Assembly (NCBI GenBank): GCA_003281385.1
Contig: QCCE01000011.1
Location: 1-53,657 of the forward strand
DNA length: 53,657 nucleotides
From: Prochlorococcus sp. AG-347-K17
Lineage (GTDB): Bacteria; Cyanobacteriota; Cyanobacteriia; PCC-6307; Cyanobiaceae
Direction: 5' to 3'
Part shown: positions 18,156 to 26,976 of the stretch, piece by piece
Layout of the letters: each line of letters opens with the position of its first letter
Numbering within the stretch: the first letter of the stretch is position 1
Position numbers and translations under genes: made by a program
The notes under the pieces: generated by a model
Database searches by the model: none
The model's input: only the letters and a program-made list of their open reading frames with translations
What the model was told of the DNA's origin: nothing

Positions 18156-18875
18156 TTATACATCTTCAGAAGTATTTTCTTCTGAATCAATATCCTCTTC
18201 AACTTTATCCTTTTCTACTTCCTCTTGTGAATTTTGTTTGCCAGGTCCCATAGAAACTTTAACTAAAGCATGTCTCAAAACCTTACCTTCTAAATGATAT
18301 CCTCGCTGCAATTCTTCTACAATAAAATCTTCTGTAAACTCTTCACTAGGCTCTCTTAATACAGCTTCATGTAAATTAGGATCAAATTGCTGACCAACAA
18401 CCCTCATCGGCGCAACACCTTGTTGTTTTAAAACCTCTACTAATTGTTTATATAATCCTTGATAACTTCTATGAAGAGCTTGAGCTTCTTCACTTTCTGG
18501 TTTAAGTTGTTGTCTTGCTCTTTCAAAATTATCAACAATAGGAAGTATTGAAGTTATAGTCTTAGAAACAAGCTGGATTTTTAAATCATCCTGATCTCTA
18601 GACTGCCTTTTTCTAAAATTATCAAAATCTGCTGATATTCTTACATATTGATTTTTTAAAGTTTCATGCTCTTTTTCTAACTGTTCTAGCCTCGCATCAT
18701 TATTAGAAATAGTATTTTTTAAATCTTCAGTATTTATATCTTCTGTTTTTTTAGACGCTAATTCATCATTGTCGATTACTAGATCTTCTGATATTTGGGA
18801 ATCTTCAGGAACATTATCCTGATCAGAAATATCATTTTCTTTATTATCAATATTGTCTGATTGATTTTCAATCAT
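18156..18875 (-). CDS. grpE: Nucleotide exchange factor GrpE
   Basis: GrpE releases ADP from DnaK. The 239-residue protein has an acidic, low-complexity N-terminus (about 1-65), a long coiled-coil helix containing [13 protein letters not shown], and the C-terminal beta domain with [13 protein letters not shown] and the late [18 protein letters not shown] motif. A Glu/Asp-rich tail follows. It is upstream of dnaJ. The 75-base gap separating it from msrB contains a small hairpin. Confidence 0.96.
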   Translation of the reverse strand: MIENQSDNIDNKENDISDQDNVPEDSQISEDLVIDNDELASKKTEDINTEDLKNTISNNDARLEQLEKEHETLKNQYVRISADFDNFRKRQSRDQDDLKIQLVSKTITSILPIVDNFERARQQLKPESEEAQALHRSYQGLYKQLVEVLKQQGVAPMRVVGQQFDPNLHEAVLREPSEEFTEDFIVEELQRGYHLEGKVLRHALVKVSMGPGKQNSQEEVEKDKVEEDIDSEENTSEDV

Positions 18876-18929
18876 TTTTCTAAAAATTTATTAAGACTAT
18901 TTTCCATTAAAATGATGCACATAACAAGT

Positions 18930-18943
18930 TGCGGAAGGCCGCA
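18930..18943 (-). terminator. Small GC-rich hairpin after msrB
   Basis: A five-base stem TGCGG / CCGCA closes a four-base loop, eight bases beyond the msrB stop and 55 bases before the grpE start. It stands out in very AT-rich DNA. No good T-run follows on the minus strand, so a factor-independent terminator is only a possibility. Confidence 0.3.
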
Positions 18944-18950
18944 CAAATTT

Positions 18951-19445
18951 TTAATCAGGAACAAACCTTAACGCGAGACCGTTATTACAGTATCTTTTTC
19001 CTGTTGGAAGTGGCCCATCATTAAATACATGCCCTTGATGGCCTCCACATCTTGAGCAATGATATTCAGTTCTTGGGACAATCAACTTAAAATCAACCTT
19101 CGTTTCGATTGATCCTTTAATTGAATCCCAAAAGCTTGGCCATCCTGTACCACTATCAAACTTTTTATCCGAGAGAAAAAGTGGAAAATCACATCCTGCA
19201 CAATGGAAAACTCCTTTTCTTTTCTCATTATTTAATTTGCTACTAAAAGCTCTTTCGGTTCCTTCCTCCCTCAAAATATAATATGATTCTGGACTGAGCC
19301 TTGATTTCCATTCCTCTTTTGATAAATTCCACTCTTCTTTAGAAGCTAGAGAAGAAGCTAACGCTTGAATAGGCTTTAAAATTGTTTTTAATATTGTCAT
19401 AAAAAGAATTAGAATAAAAGTTCTTCTTGATAAAAATCGATTCAT
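18951..19445 (-). CDS. msrB: Peptide-methionine (R)-S-oxide reductase, exported
   Basis: MsrB repairs the R form of methionine sulfoxide. The domain shows two zinc CxxC pairs (CAGCDFPLF and CSRCGGHQGHVF) and the catalytic Cys in RYCNNGLALRF near the C-terminus. The start is placed at 19445 (MNRFLSRRTF). An upstream in-frame ATG at 19478 would overlap the divergent dus gene by 11 bases. From 19445 the N-terminus has a twin-arginine-like SRRTFIL motif, then a hydrophobic stretch, suggesting Tat export to the periplasm or lumen. The product is 164 residues. Confidence 0.92.
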   Translation of the reverse strand: MNRFLSRRTFILILFMTILKTILKPIQALASSLASKEEWNLSKEEWKSRLSPESYYILREEGTERAFSSKLNNEKRKGVFHCAGCDFPLFLSDKKFDSGTGWPSFWDSIKGSIETKVDFKLIVPRTEYHCSRCGGHQGHVFNDGPLPTGKRYCNNGLALRFVPD

Positions 19446-19467
19446 ATATTTACTCACATAAAAAGTA

Positions 19468-20472
19468 ATGAGTTCCATACATTCTGATTCTATTAAAAAT
19501 ATTCATAAATTAAGTATTGCTCCAATGATGGATTGTACTGATAAACATTTCAGAATGATAATGAGAAAAATAAGTTCTGAAGCTCTTTTGTATACAGAAA
19601 TGATTGTGGCTCAAAGTTTATTTCATACGGATAAAAAAGAAAAATTTTTAGATTTTAATAATGAAGAACATCCGATATCAATTCAATTTGGAGGAGATAA
19701 TCCCGATATTCTTAAAGAGGCCGCCAAAATGGCACAAGAATGGGGTTATGACGAAATAAACTTTAATGTTGGCTGTCCAAGTCCAAGAGTCAGTTCTGGA
19801 AATTTTGGTGCTTCGCTTATGAAGGATCCTGAAAAAGTTGCTAAATGCATAGATGCATTAAAAAATAATTGCAGCTTACCCGTCACGATTAAACACAGAA
19901 TTGGTGTAGACAACGATGATAGTTTTACAAATTTAAATAATTTCGTAAGATGCATTGCAAAAGCTGGTGCAGACAGATTCACAGTTCACGCCAGAAAAGC
20001 CATATTAAAAGGGTTAAATCCAAAACAAAACAGGACAATACCTCCACTTAGATACGATGTAGTAAAAAAATTAAAGAAATTAAATCCAGAATTATTAATA
20101 GAAATCAATGGAGGTTTCACAAATATTGATGAATCATTAAAAGCTCTTAATGATTTTGATGGTGTCATGATTGGACGATCAGTATATAAACATCCCCTAA
20201 GATGGTCTGGAATTGATGAAAAAATTTATGGAAAAAATACGAAGTCTAAATCTGCTTCAGATATTGTCTTTTCTTTAATTCCATACATAGAAAAACATCT
20301 CATTAATGGAGGCAAATCATGGGATATTTGTAAACATCTTATAAATATAGTTGAGGGTATTCCAAGAGCAAAAATTTGGAGGAATCAAATTTCAACTAAA
20401 TCTATAAAAAAAGAATTAGATATTAATTTTCTCCTTGAATTAACTTCTAGATTGAAAGAGATGGGTTATTAA
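19468..20472 (+). CDS. dusA: tRNA-dihydrouridine synthase, DusA type
   Basis: This FMN-dependent enzyme reduces uridines in tRNA. The 334-residue protein opens its TIM barrel with APMMDCTDKHFRMIMR and has the catalytic Cys103 in NFNVGCPSPRVSSGNFGASLM, the DusA-type signature rather than the DusB one. VHARKAILKGLNPKQNR and the NGGFTN / GVMIGRSVYKHP phosphate-binding segments follow. It is divergent from msrB (22 bases between starts) and its last four bases overlap the end of the RNA-binding protein gene. Confidence 0.94.
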   Translation: MSSIHSDSIKNIHKLSIAPMMDCTDKHFRMIMRKISSEALLYTEMIVAQSLFHTDKKEKFLDFNNEEHPISIQFGGDNPDILKEAAKMAQEWGYDEINFNVGCPSPRVSSGNFGASLMKDPEKVAKCIDALKNNCSLPVTIKHRIGVDNDDSFTNLNNFVRCIAKAGADRFTVHARKAILKGLNPKQNRTIPPLRYDVVKKLKKLNPELLIEINGGFTNIDESLKALNDFDGVMIGRSVYKHPLRWSGIDEKIYGKNTKSKSASDIVFSLIPYIEKHLINGGKSWDICKHLINIVEGIPRAKIWRNQISTKSIKKELDINFLLELTSRLKEMGY

Positions 20473-21083
20473 TTCTCCTCATTAGATGATTTACCCTCAC
20501 TTGAAATCCCTCTTTTTCTTCTACTTCTTCCACTTTCATATTCAGAGTTTTCAGCAGAATTTTCATAACTATAACTCCTATCTTCCCAACCTTCCGCTCC
20601 CGAAGATTTATTTTTAAAAGAAGCACTAGGTTCATTGTTGCCACCACCATAGCTGCCGCTATTTCCCCCGCCATAGCCACCGCTATTACCACCACCATAG
20701 CCACCGCTATTTCCCCCGCCATAGCCACCGCCATAGCCACCGCTATTACCACCACCATAGCCACCGCTATTACCACCACCATAGCCACCGCTATTACCAC
20801 CACCATAACCACCTCTTCCTCCTCTACGGGATCCACCAGAACCTCTAGGCTCAGCTTTATTAATTCTTAATGGCCTACCCATAAGTTCTGTGCCTTGCAA
20901 ACCTTCAATAGCTGTTGACTCAATAGCTTCATCTGCCATTTCAATAAAAGCGAAACCTCTTTTCCTACCGGTATCTCTCTCTAAAGGAAGAGAACAATTT
21001 GAAACCTCACCAAAAGGAGAAAACAACTGTATAACATCTTCACGCTCTGCGCGGAACGGCAAATTGCCAACAAAAATACTCAC
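20469..21083 (-). CDS. Glycine-rich RRM RNA-binding protein
   Basis: The product has one RRM domain (residues 1-80) with RNP2 IFVGNL (3-8) and RNP1 KRGFAFIE (41-48), then an RG-rich hinge. A Gly/Tyr/Asn/Ser repeat region follows (about 91-150, unit GGYGGGNS), then a charged tail; total length is 204. Cyanobacterial Rbp proteins of this build respond to cold and bind mRNA; the Gly-rich arm resembles sequences that phase-separate. It is monocistronic-looking, with a 116-base leader region to argH that contains a perfect 7-base-arm dyad (21121-21135). The unit count may vary between strains. Confidence 0.93.
   Translation of the reverse strand: MSIFVGNLPFRAEREDVIQLFSPFGEVSNCSLPLERDTGRKRGFAFIEMADEAIESTAIEGLQGTELMGRPLRINKAEPRGSGGSRRGGRGGYGGGNSGGYGGGNSGGYGGGNSGGYGGGYGGGNSGGYGGGNSGGYGGGNSGSYGGGNNEPSASFKNKSSGAEGWEDRSYSYENSAENSEYESGRSRRKRGISSEGKSSNEEN
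20634..20813 (-). repeat. Gly-rich repeat array inside the RRM protein gene
   Basis: About 180 bases code for repeats of the eight-residue unit GGYGGGNS: six recognisable full units, one GGYG partial unit in the middle, and diverged end units. The DNA repeat is 24 bases with few third-position changes, mostly differing in one codon, so slippage could change copy number in frame. Confidence 0.85.
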
Positions 21084-21120
21084 TTTAAACTCAACAAAGA
21101 AAAATTTACCTTATAAAAAA

Positions 21121-21135
21121 ACTACAATTTGTAGT
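21121..21135. promoter_or_regulatory. Palindromic dyad in the leader of the RRM protein gene
   Basis: ACTACAA and TTGTAGT form perfect 7-base arms around one base, 38 bases ahead of the RRM protein start. The one-base centre makes a protein operator more likely than an RNA hairpin. No known regulator site was matched. Confidence 0.35.
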
Positions 21136-21199
21136 CTCATAACGTTGCTTTACTATTCTACTTCAAAGTATACCCTTGTTGTAGAAAAATAATTGAGAT

Positions 21200-22579
21200 T
21201 CAAAGTAACAAATTTTTTTGCCAATTATTTACCTCTTTTTCTACCTGAACAAAACCTGTACCACCTTCGCTATTTCTTGATTTAACTACATTAAAAGGTT
21301 TAAGATCGATAAAAACATCCTCATCAAATTCGTGATGAAATTTTTTAAATTCATCAATTTTGAGGTTTTTAAATAATATTTTTCTCTCCAAGCAATATTT
21401 AACTATTTCACCAACAACTTGATAGGCGGTTCTAAAAGGAACACCTTTACCAACCAAGTAATCTGCCAAATCTGTAGCATTAGAAAAATCATTTTCTACA
21501 GAATCAGATAAATTTTTAGTATTAAATTCAATTCCCTCATTAATCAAAATAGTCATTGCTTTAATACAAGAAGATATTGTTTCTGAAGTATCAAATATTG
21601 GCTCCTTATCTTCTTGAAAATCCTTATTGTAAGAGAGTGGTACCCCTTTGACCATGGTTAACAATGCCTGAAGATGTCCATATACTCTTCCCGTCTTGCC
21701 TCTTATCAATTCAGGAACATCAGGATTTTTTTTCTGCGGCATTAAGCTACTTCCAGTGGCACATTTATCTGTTAATTGTGCAAAAGAAAATTCATCAGTT
21801 ACCCATAAAATTATTTCCTCAGAAATTTTACTTAAATGCGACATTAACAAAGCAGATGCAGAAACAAACTCTATACCAAAATCTCTATCACTTACTGCAT
21901 CGATACTGTTTTTATAAATCTTTTCAAAACCTAGTTCTGCAGCTGTAAAGTGCCTATCTATTTTTATTTTTGTTCCAGCTAATGCTGCAGCTCCTAATGG
22001 AGAAGTGTTGACTCTTGAGCGTACCTCTTTAAACCTTTCACGGTCTCTTTGGAGCATTTCTATGTAAGCCAATAAATGATGAGCCAAAGATAATGGTTGA
22101 GCTCTTTGCATGTGAGTGTATCCAGGGATTAAGGTATATATATTAGATTTAGCGAGATTTAAGAAGGATTTTTGCAAATCAGTAATTAAAATTTCAATAT
22201 TGTCAATCTCTTTTCTTAGCCACAATCTTATGTCTGTACCAACTTGATCATTTCTGCTTCTACCTGTATGTAATTTTTTTCCAGTTTCACCAATCAAACT
22301 TATCAGCTTTTCTTCTATACAGTAATGAATATCTTCAGAAGGTGGACTGGGAGAAAATTTTCCCTCCAAAAACTCAACTTTTATTGATTCTAGACCATTA
22401 ACAATTTGCAAAGCTTCAGAAGAGGATAAAACTTGCGTTTTTCCAAGCATTTTTGCATGAGCAATCGAGCAATCTAAATCTTCTAAAATAAGCTTTCTAT
22501 CAAAACTAATTGAGGCATTAAACTTTTCAATAAAAGGGTCAAGTGCATTATCAAACCTTTTACTCCAAACTTTAGCCAT
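21200..22579 (-). CDS. argH: Argininosuccinate lyase
   Basis: ArgH splits argininosuccinate into arginine and fumarate, the last step of arginine synthesis; argG lies at 49 kb. The 459-residue protein carries the fumarase/aspartase superfamily signature [12 protein letters not shown] at 276-287, whose flexible loop holds the catalytic Ser. His156 in [10 protein letters not shown] and the [13 protein letters not shown] block near 104-115 are also standard. The 62-base gap upstream separates it from the PP2C phosphatase gene on the same strand. Confidence 0.97.
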   Translation of the reverse strand: MAKVWSKRFDNALDPFIEKFNASISFDRKLILEDLDCSIAHAKMLGKTQVLSSSEALQIVNGLESIKVEFLEGKFSPSPPSEDIHYCIEEKLISLIGETGKKLHTGRSRNDQVGTDIRLWLRKEIDNIEILITDLQKSFLNLAKSNIYTLIPGYTHMQRAQPLSLAHHLLAYIEMLQRDRERFKEVRSRVNTSPLGAAALAGTKIKIDRHFTAAELGFEKIYKNSIDAVSDRDFGIEFVSASALLMSHLSKISEEIILWVTDEFSFAQLTDKCATGSSLMPQKKNPDVPELIRGKTGRVYGHLQALLTMVKGVPLSYNKDFQEDKEPIFDTSETISSCIKAMTILINEGIEFNTKNLSDSVENDFSNATDLADYLVGKGVPFRTAYQVVGEIVKYCLERKILFKNLKIDEFKKFHHEFDEDVFIDLKPFNVVKSRNSEGGTGFVQVEKEVNNWQKNLLL

Positions 22580-22641
22580 ATCAATTAGTAACTTTAGGTA
22601 TCTCTAATAAAGCATTTTTTTATATAAGTGACAAAAAATAT

Positions 22642-23982
22642 TTATTTCACTTGAAAAATAACCATCGATGCATCATCTTCCAGATTTCTATTTTGACCTG
22701 TAAAATCATCTAACTTTTTAAATATTTTATTTAAAATTTCTTGAGAGGTAAAAGATTGCTTGCATAATTTTGTCAAAATTAAAATCAACCTCTCCTCATC
22801 AAATCTTTGACCTAGAGAGTTGGAAGCATCAATTACTCCGTCAGTATAATAAAGAACTAAATCATTTTCATTAAGCTTTATTTCACCACAATGATATTCA
22901 GCATCTTTTTGTAGTCCCAATACAAATCCTTCTGCATCTAATTTTACAATTTTCTGTTCTGAACTTTTCCAAAGCAGAGGGGGATTATGAGCTGCATTAG
23001 CGAATCTCAATTTTCTAGTTCTAGGATCATAATCTGAGTAAAATAATGTCATAAATCTATGCGATTGATCTAAATCATTGATTGCTAGTTGATTCAAATC
23101 ATGCAAAATTCTATCTGGAGGCAAACCTGTAAGAACCTCTGCACGTAGCATTCCTCTTAACATAGTCATTAAGAGACCTGCTGGAATCCCTTTGCCCATT
23201 ACATCACCTATCACAAAAGCCCATCTTGACTTTTCTTTTCTTTTTTCGGAGATATTCGCCTTTAAGCACATAAAATCGTAGTAATCTCCACCAAGCTGGA
23301 GAGCTGGTCTACAATGCGCAGCTAGGTCTATACCATGAATGATTGGACAATAATCCGGAAGTAATCGAGATTGAATTTCAGCACCAGTAGAAATTTCTCT
23401 ATCCACGTTTTCATGCTTTTTCTTTGTTTTTATTAAGTAGTAATTTTCTAACCCAACAGCTAGACAATTTTCAATAAAATTAAAATTACTATCTTCAGTA
23501 ATCAACTCCCCAGAGATATCCTTGCTAAAAATATAAATAAACCCTCTACATTTACCTCTAGAATTTATTTTTTTTGTTTCAATTTTGTAGTCTTTAAAAT
23601 TATTTTTTAAAGCATTTTCAAAAATTAAAATTTCTTTAATCTTAAAATTTTTTGAAAAATGAAATTGATTCAAAAAACTATTAATTTCTTCTTGAATTGT
23701 TAAATATTCATCAACAGCAGAAATTTTTATATTTTCATTCCATATCCCCCCTTCATAGTTTAAAGGAATTATTAAAATTAAATTCTCAGAAAAAATATGT
23801 TTAAAAATTAAGCATACATAATCCAATAACTTATTTATGTTGGAAAATGATTTTAAATAATAAGCTAAAGAAGATGCAATTTCGGCAAATTTATATTTTT
23901 TTAGAGTCACAGTAGATTCATTTTCTAAAAAATTTTGAATAAATTTGCTGGAAAATATTTTTTCTTTTTGATTATTTGTCAC
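22642..23982 (-). CDS. PP2C-type (RsbU/SpoIIE) serine phosphatase with N-terminal sensor-like domain
   Basis: This is a 446-residue signalling protein. Residues about 25-185 look like a diverged GAF-type sensor domain. The linker REISTGAEIQSRLLPDYCP is typical before SpoIIE domains. The phosphatase domain then has metal-binding Asp233 (LGGDYYDF) and Asp260 (GDVMGKG), and ends in NLEDDASMVIF. Such enzymes usually dephosphorylate anti-sigma-factor antagonists. No partner genes are next to it, so its target is unknown. ftsY lies 67 bases upstream on the same strand. Confidence 0.92.
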   Translation of the reverse strand: MTNNQKEKIFSSKFIQNFLENESTVTLKKYKFAEIASSLAYYLKSFSNINKLLDYVCLIFKHIFSENLILIIPLNYEGGIWNENIKISAVDEYLTIQEEINSFLNQFHFSKNFKIKEILIFENALKNNFKDYKIETKKINSRGKCRGFIYIFSKDISGELITEDSNFNFIENCLAVGLENYYLIKTKKKHENVDREISTGAEIQSRLLPDYCPIIHGIDLAAHCRPALQLGGDYYDFMCLKANISEKRKEKSRWAFVIGDVMGKGIPAGLLMTMLRGMLRAEVLTGLPPDRILHDLNQLAINDLDQSHRFMTLFYSDYDPRTRKLRFANAAHNPPLLWKSSEQKIVKLDAEGFVLGLQKDAEYHCGEIKLNENDLVLYYTDGVIDASNSLGQRFDEERLILILTKLCKQSFTSQEILNKIFKKLDDFTGQNRNLEDDASMVIFQVK

Positions 23983-24049
23983 AACGAATCTAATAGATAA
24001 ATATGTTTTAACATTAAATTTAAATTTTTAAAAAAAATTAATTAAAAAT

Positions 24050-25414
24050 TTATTTATCTGCGAGCATGGCTTCTACAAATTCATAACTATTAAATGGTCT
24101 TAAATCTTTAATACCTTCTCCAGCTCCAATAAACCTTATAGGCAAATTTACTTCTTCAGATACAGCTAAAGAGACTCCTCCTCTAGAAGTCCCATCTAAT
24201 TTGGTAATAATTGCTCCACTTAAATCTGCTGATTTAGCGAAACTTTTTGCTTGTTTTAAACCATTTTGACCCTGACTTGCATCTAAAACTAATAATGATT
24301 CAACAATTGCATCTGGAACTTTTTTATCAATAATTTTTTTTATTTTTGCTAATTCATCCATCAAATTATTTTTTGTTTGTAATCTACCCGCTGTATCAAC
24401 AAGTAACAAATCAACATTTCTTTTTTTTGCAGAGTTAATTGCATCAAAAACTACAGCAGCTGGATCAGCATTTTTTGATTGATTTGATATAACATCAACA
24501 TTACTTCTATCTCCCCATACTTTAAGTTGTTCTACTGCAGCAGCTCTAAAAGTGTCAGCGGCAGCTATCAAAGTTTTATAATTACTTTTTGATGACAAAT
24601 ATGCTAATTTTCCTAATGTAGTAGTTTTACCAACACCATTAACCCCTACTAATAACCAAACATTTAACTTACCTTTCTGGGGCACTAAGATATCAGTACC
24701 CGAATTTTTTATTGGTTTATCGATAATTAATTTTAATTCCTTCTTTAAAAATTTAATTCCTGCTTCTCCACCCACTACTTCCTCGTTTAATTTTGTTCTG
24801 AGAGAACTTATAACTTTATCTGTTGAATCTATTCCTACATCAGCTCTTATTAAAAGAGTTTCTAAGTCATCAAGAGATTCAGGAGTCAGAGGATCATCTC
24901 CCAATTTATCCAATAATTCAGTAACAAATCCTTTTCGGGTTTCTTCTAATCCTCTCCGTAATTTAGTTAACCAATCAATTTCATCAATCGATATTTGATT
25001 TATTTTTTTTCCTTGAGCAGCCAATACCATTGCAGACCAAGTAAAATTATCATCAAATTCCCCTAATTCAGTTTCATCAATAGTTTTTAACGATCCAGGA
25101 AAATTTTCATTACTTGCAACATTAATCAGATCTTGATTCTCAAGTTCTTGCTTTTGCTCTTCTTGCTTCGCTAATTCTTGCTTTTGCTCTTCTTGCTTCG
25201 CTAATTCTTGCTTTTGCTCTTCTTGCTTCGCTAATTCTTGCTTTTGCTCTTCTTGCTTCGCTAATTCTTGCTTTTGCTCTTCTTGCTTCGCTAATTCTTG
25301 CTTTCGCTCTTCTTGCTTCGCTAATTCTTGCTTTTGCTCTTCTTGACGTTTTTTTAAAAGTGCATAAGCTTGTTCAGCCCACTCTCGAGAATTATCGGAA
25401 TCAATATTAGTCAT
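24050..25414 (-). CDS. ftsY: Signal recognition particle receptor FtsY with repeat-expanded N-terminus
   Basis: FtsY is the membrane-associated GTPase that receives SRP-ribosome complexes. The C-terminal NG domain has the P-loop GVNGVGKTTTLGKLA, the DTFRAAAVEQL insertion box, DTAGR and TKLDG. The N-terminal acidic A region differs from the usual: residues 25-94 are seven tandem copies of a ten-residue unit (EEQKQELAKQ), a predicted charged single helix or coiled coil. Total length is 454. The repeat explains part of the extra length. It lies 63 bases after nusB, in a DUF502-nusB-ftsY run. Confidence 0.97.
   Translation of the reverse strand: MTNIDSDNSREWAEQAYALLKKRQEEQKQELAKQEERKQELAKQEEQKQELAKQEEQKQELAKQEEQKQELAKQEEQKQELAKQEEQKQELENQDLINVASNENFPGSLKTIDETELGEFDDNFTWSAMVLAAQGKKINQISIDEIDWLTKLRRGLEETRKGFVTELLDKLGDDPLTPESLDDLETLLIRADVGIDSTDKVISSLRTKLNEEVVGGEAGIKFLKKELKLIIDKPIKNSGTDILVPQKGKLNVWLLVGVNGVGKTTTLGKLAYLSSKSNYKTLIAAADTFRAAAVEQLKVWGDRSNVDVISNQSKNADPAAVVFDAINSAKKRNVDLLLVDTAGRLQTKNNLMDELAKIKKIIDKKVPDAIVESLLVLDASQGQNGLKQAKSFAKSADLSGAIITKLDGTSRGGVSLAVSEEVNLPIRFIGAGEGIKDLRPFNSYEFVEAMLADK
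25133..25342 (-). repeat. Seven 30-bp tandem repeats in ftsY
   Basis: Seven head-to-tail 30-base units cover 210 bases and keep the reading frame. They code for EEQKQELAKQ; unit two has Arg in place of the first Gln and the last unit ends ELENQ. The central units appear identical at DNA level, indicating recent expansion or ongoing homogenisation. Confidence 0.95.
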
Positions 25415-25477
25415 TATTAATTATTAGCATTTAATAAATTTAAAATACTATCTATTTATATCAAATAATCATGTCAA

Positions 25478-26098
25478 TTAAATTGTTTGTAATCTCCTTA
25501 AAACTCCATTAATAAATTTTCTCCCTTGCAAATCACTATATTTATTAGCTAAATTAACAGCCTCATCACAAGCAACAGATACGGGCGTGTTCAAAAAATT
25601 GATATCCACATAAGCTAAACGCAAAATATCTCTATCAATTCTTGGTAATCTTTTTAATCTCCAGCCATCCATTACTTGATCAATATCAGAATCAATGCTT
25701 TTAATATTATCAATTATATTATAAATCCTTTGATTCACATCCTCTCTTATATCAATTTGGCCGCTAGAAACAATTAATTTTGGAAAGTCTAGAGTTATTG
25801 AAAGTGTATTCATTACAGTTTCAATTTTTGCTAGAGATTTTTTCAACTCATTTCGAACATTTGAATAAGAGGATTCAATGCCTTCTTGCAATTCACTATC
25901 TAATATTTTTTGTGAGGCATTTTCTAACTCTGACTCGCAATTATCTAATTCCTCTCTGCAGTGGTTTATTAGAGAATCCAGAGCAGCTTCAAAAATTTCT
26001 TCTATCTGAAATTTATTTAACTTTAAATCACCTTTATCTTTTATAAGGCCAAGAGAAATTAATGATAATTCTCTAGAAATAGATCTATTATGCATCAA
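25478..26098 (-). CDS. nusB: Transcription antitermination protein NusB
   Basis: NusB is part of the antitermination complex that acts on rRNA transcription. The all-helical 206-residue protein begins SISRELSLISLGL (the RRxARExALQxLY-like start of NusB). Its conserved C-terminal half has GWRLKRLPRIDRDILRLAYVDINFL, then TPVSVACDEAVNLANKYSDLQGRKFINGVL. The extra central insertion of about 50 residues is usual in cyanobacterial members. It starts the base before the DUF502 stop codon on the same strand, so they are translated in tandem. Confidence 0.95.
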   Translation of the reverse strand: MMHNRSISRELSLISLGLIKDKGDLKLNKFQIEEIFEAALDSLINHCREELDNCESELENASQKILDSELQEGIESSYSNVRNELKKSLAKIETVMNTLSITLDFPKLIVSSGQIDIREDVNQRIYNIIDNIKSIDSDIDQVMDGWRLKRLPRIDRDILRLAYVDINFLNTPVSVACDEAVNLANKYSDLQGRKFINGVLRRLQTI

Positions 26099-26833
26099 TT
26101 AAGGAGAAGTATTAGTGGAAGCTCGTAATTGAGAAAACAATTTTGAAAATGTTGGATTTGAAGTATTATTTTTCTCGTCTGGATTAACTATCCCAGCAGA
26201 AATTATTGTTTTAAAGGCATCTTCAACAGAAATATCTAAATCCTTGACAGAAGACTCAGGAACAAGTGTGTACCACCCAGTAGTTGGATTTGGTGCCGTG
26301 GGTATAAAAACACTAAGTAACTTTTCTTCCAATTCTGGCTGTAAAGAAGGTCCTACATCTCCAGTTACAAAGCCTACACTATATAATCCCTCACGAGGAT
26401 ATTCAACTAATACAACTCTTCTAAATCTTTTAGATTTATTACTTAAGAAAGTTTCTAATAATTGTTTAAGAGTTTTATAAACCGCTCCAGCTACTGGAAT
26501 TTTTGATAAAGTACCCTCTCCAAATTCTAATAACCATCTCCCTACGAAATTTCTCGCCATCAAACCTATAAGCAAAATGGCTAATAAAGGAACAGTTAAT
26601 CCTAAGGTAAGATTAATTAAATCTTGTAATAAAGGATTTAAAGTTATAAAAGGATTTAGTTGCTTTGGAACTGAAGTAACTAATGTTAAAACAAATTTAC
26701 TAACTAGTGATGATAGCCATATTGTTGTTGCTAAGGGTATTACAACTAGCAAACCCGCAATAAGATCATTTTTTAGATCTTGTTGCAGTCTAGATCCTAA
26801 ATTCGAATCTTGATTTTGATTAGATTCAACCAA
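26099..26833 (-). CDS. DUF502 family membrane protein
   Basis: This 244-residue protein has two membrane segments (about 25-50 and 75-95) and a conserved soluble part. The block GEGTLSKIPVAGAVYKTLKQLLETF, followed by VVLVEYPREGLYSVGFVTGD and VFIPTAPNPTTGWYTLVPESSV, is characteristic of DUF502, a widespread membrane family of unknown function. It is first in the DUF502-nusB-ftsY run; a 143-base AT-rich gap divergent from queG provides the promoter region. Confidence 0.92.
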   Translation of the reverse strand: MVESNQNQDSNLGSRLQQDLKNDLIAGLLVVIPLATTIWLSSLVSKFVLTLVTSVPKQLNPFITLNPLLQDLINLTLGLTVPLLAILLIGLMARNFVGRWLLEFGEGTLSKIPVAGAVYKTLKQLLETFLSNKSKRFRRVVLVEYPREGLYSVGFVTGDVGPSLQPELEEKLLSVFIPTAPNPTTGWYTLVPESSVKDLDISVEDAFKTIISAGIVNPDEKNNTSNPTFSKLFSQLRASTNTSP

Positions 26834-26976
26834 AATAACCTTCTAATTATATTAACTTTACTAATAATTTAACTGTTTTTACTGAGTTAGGATATATTTT
26901 TTTTAAATATATTTAATTTATTTATAAGTTTATTCTTCAAAAAACTTTAAATTAAAATGCTATAAAAAATAAAGAA

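Noticed and set aside
20447..20836. Open frame of about 129 codons opposite the dusA end and inside the Gly-rich RRM gene
   Set aside because: It is a frame-shifted reading of the GGYGGGNS repeats (gives Val/Met/Ala-rich runs) and has no independent support.
25133..25342. Reading the 30-bp repeats in ftsY as a CRISPR array
   Set aside because: Units are directly adjacent with no spacers and keep the reading frame of ftsY.
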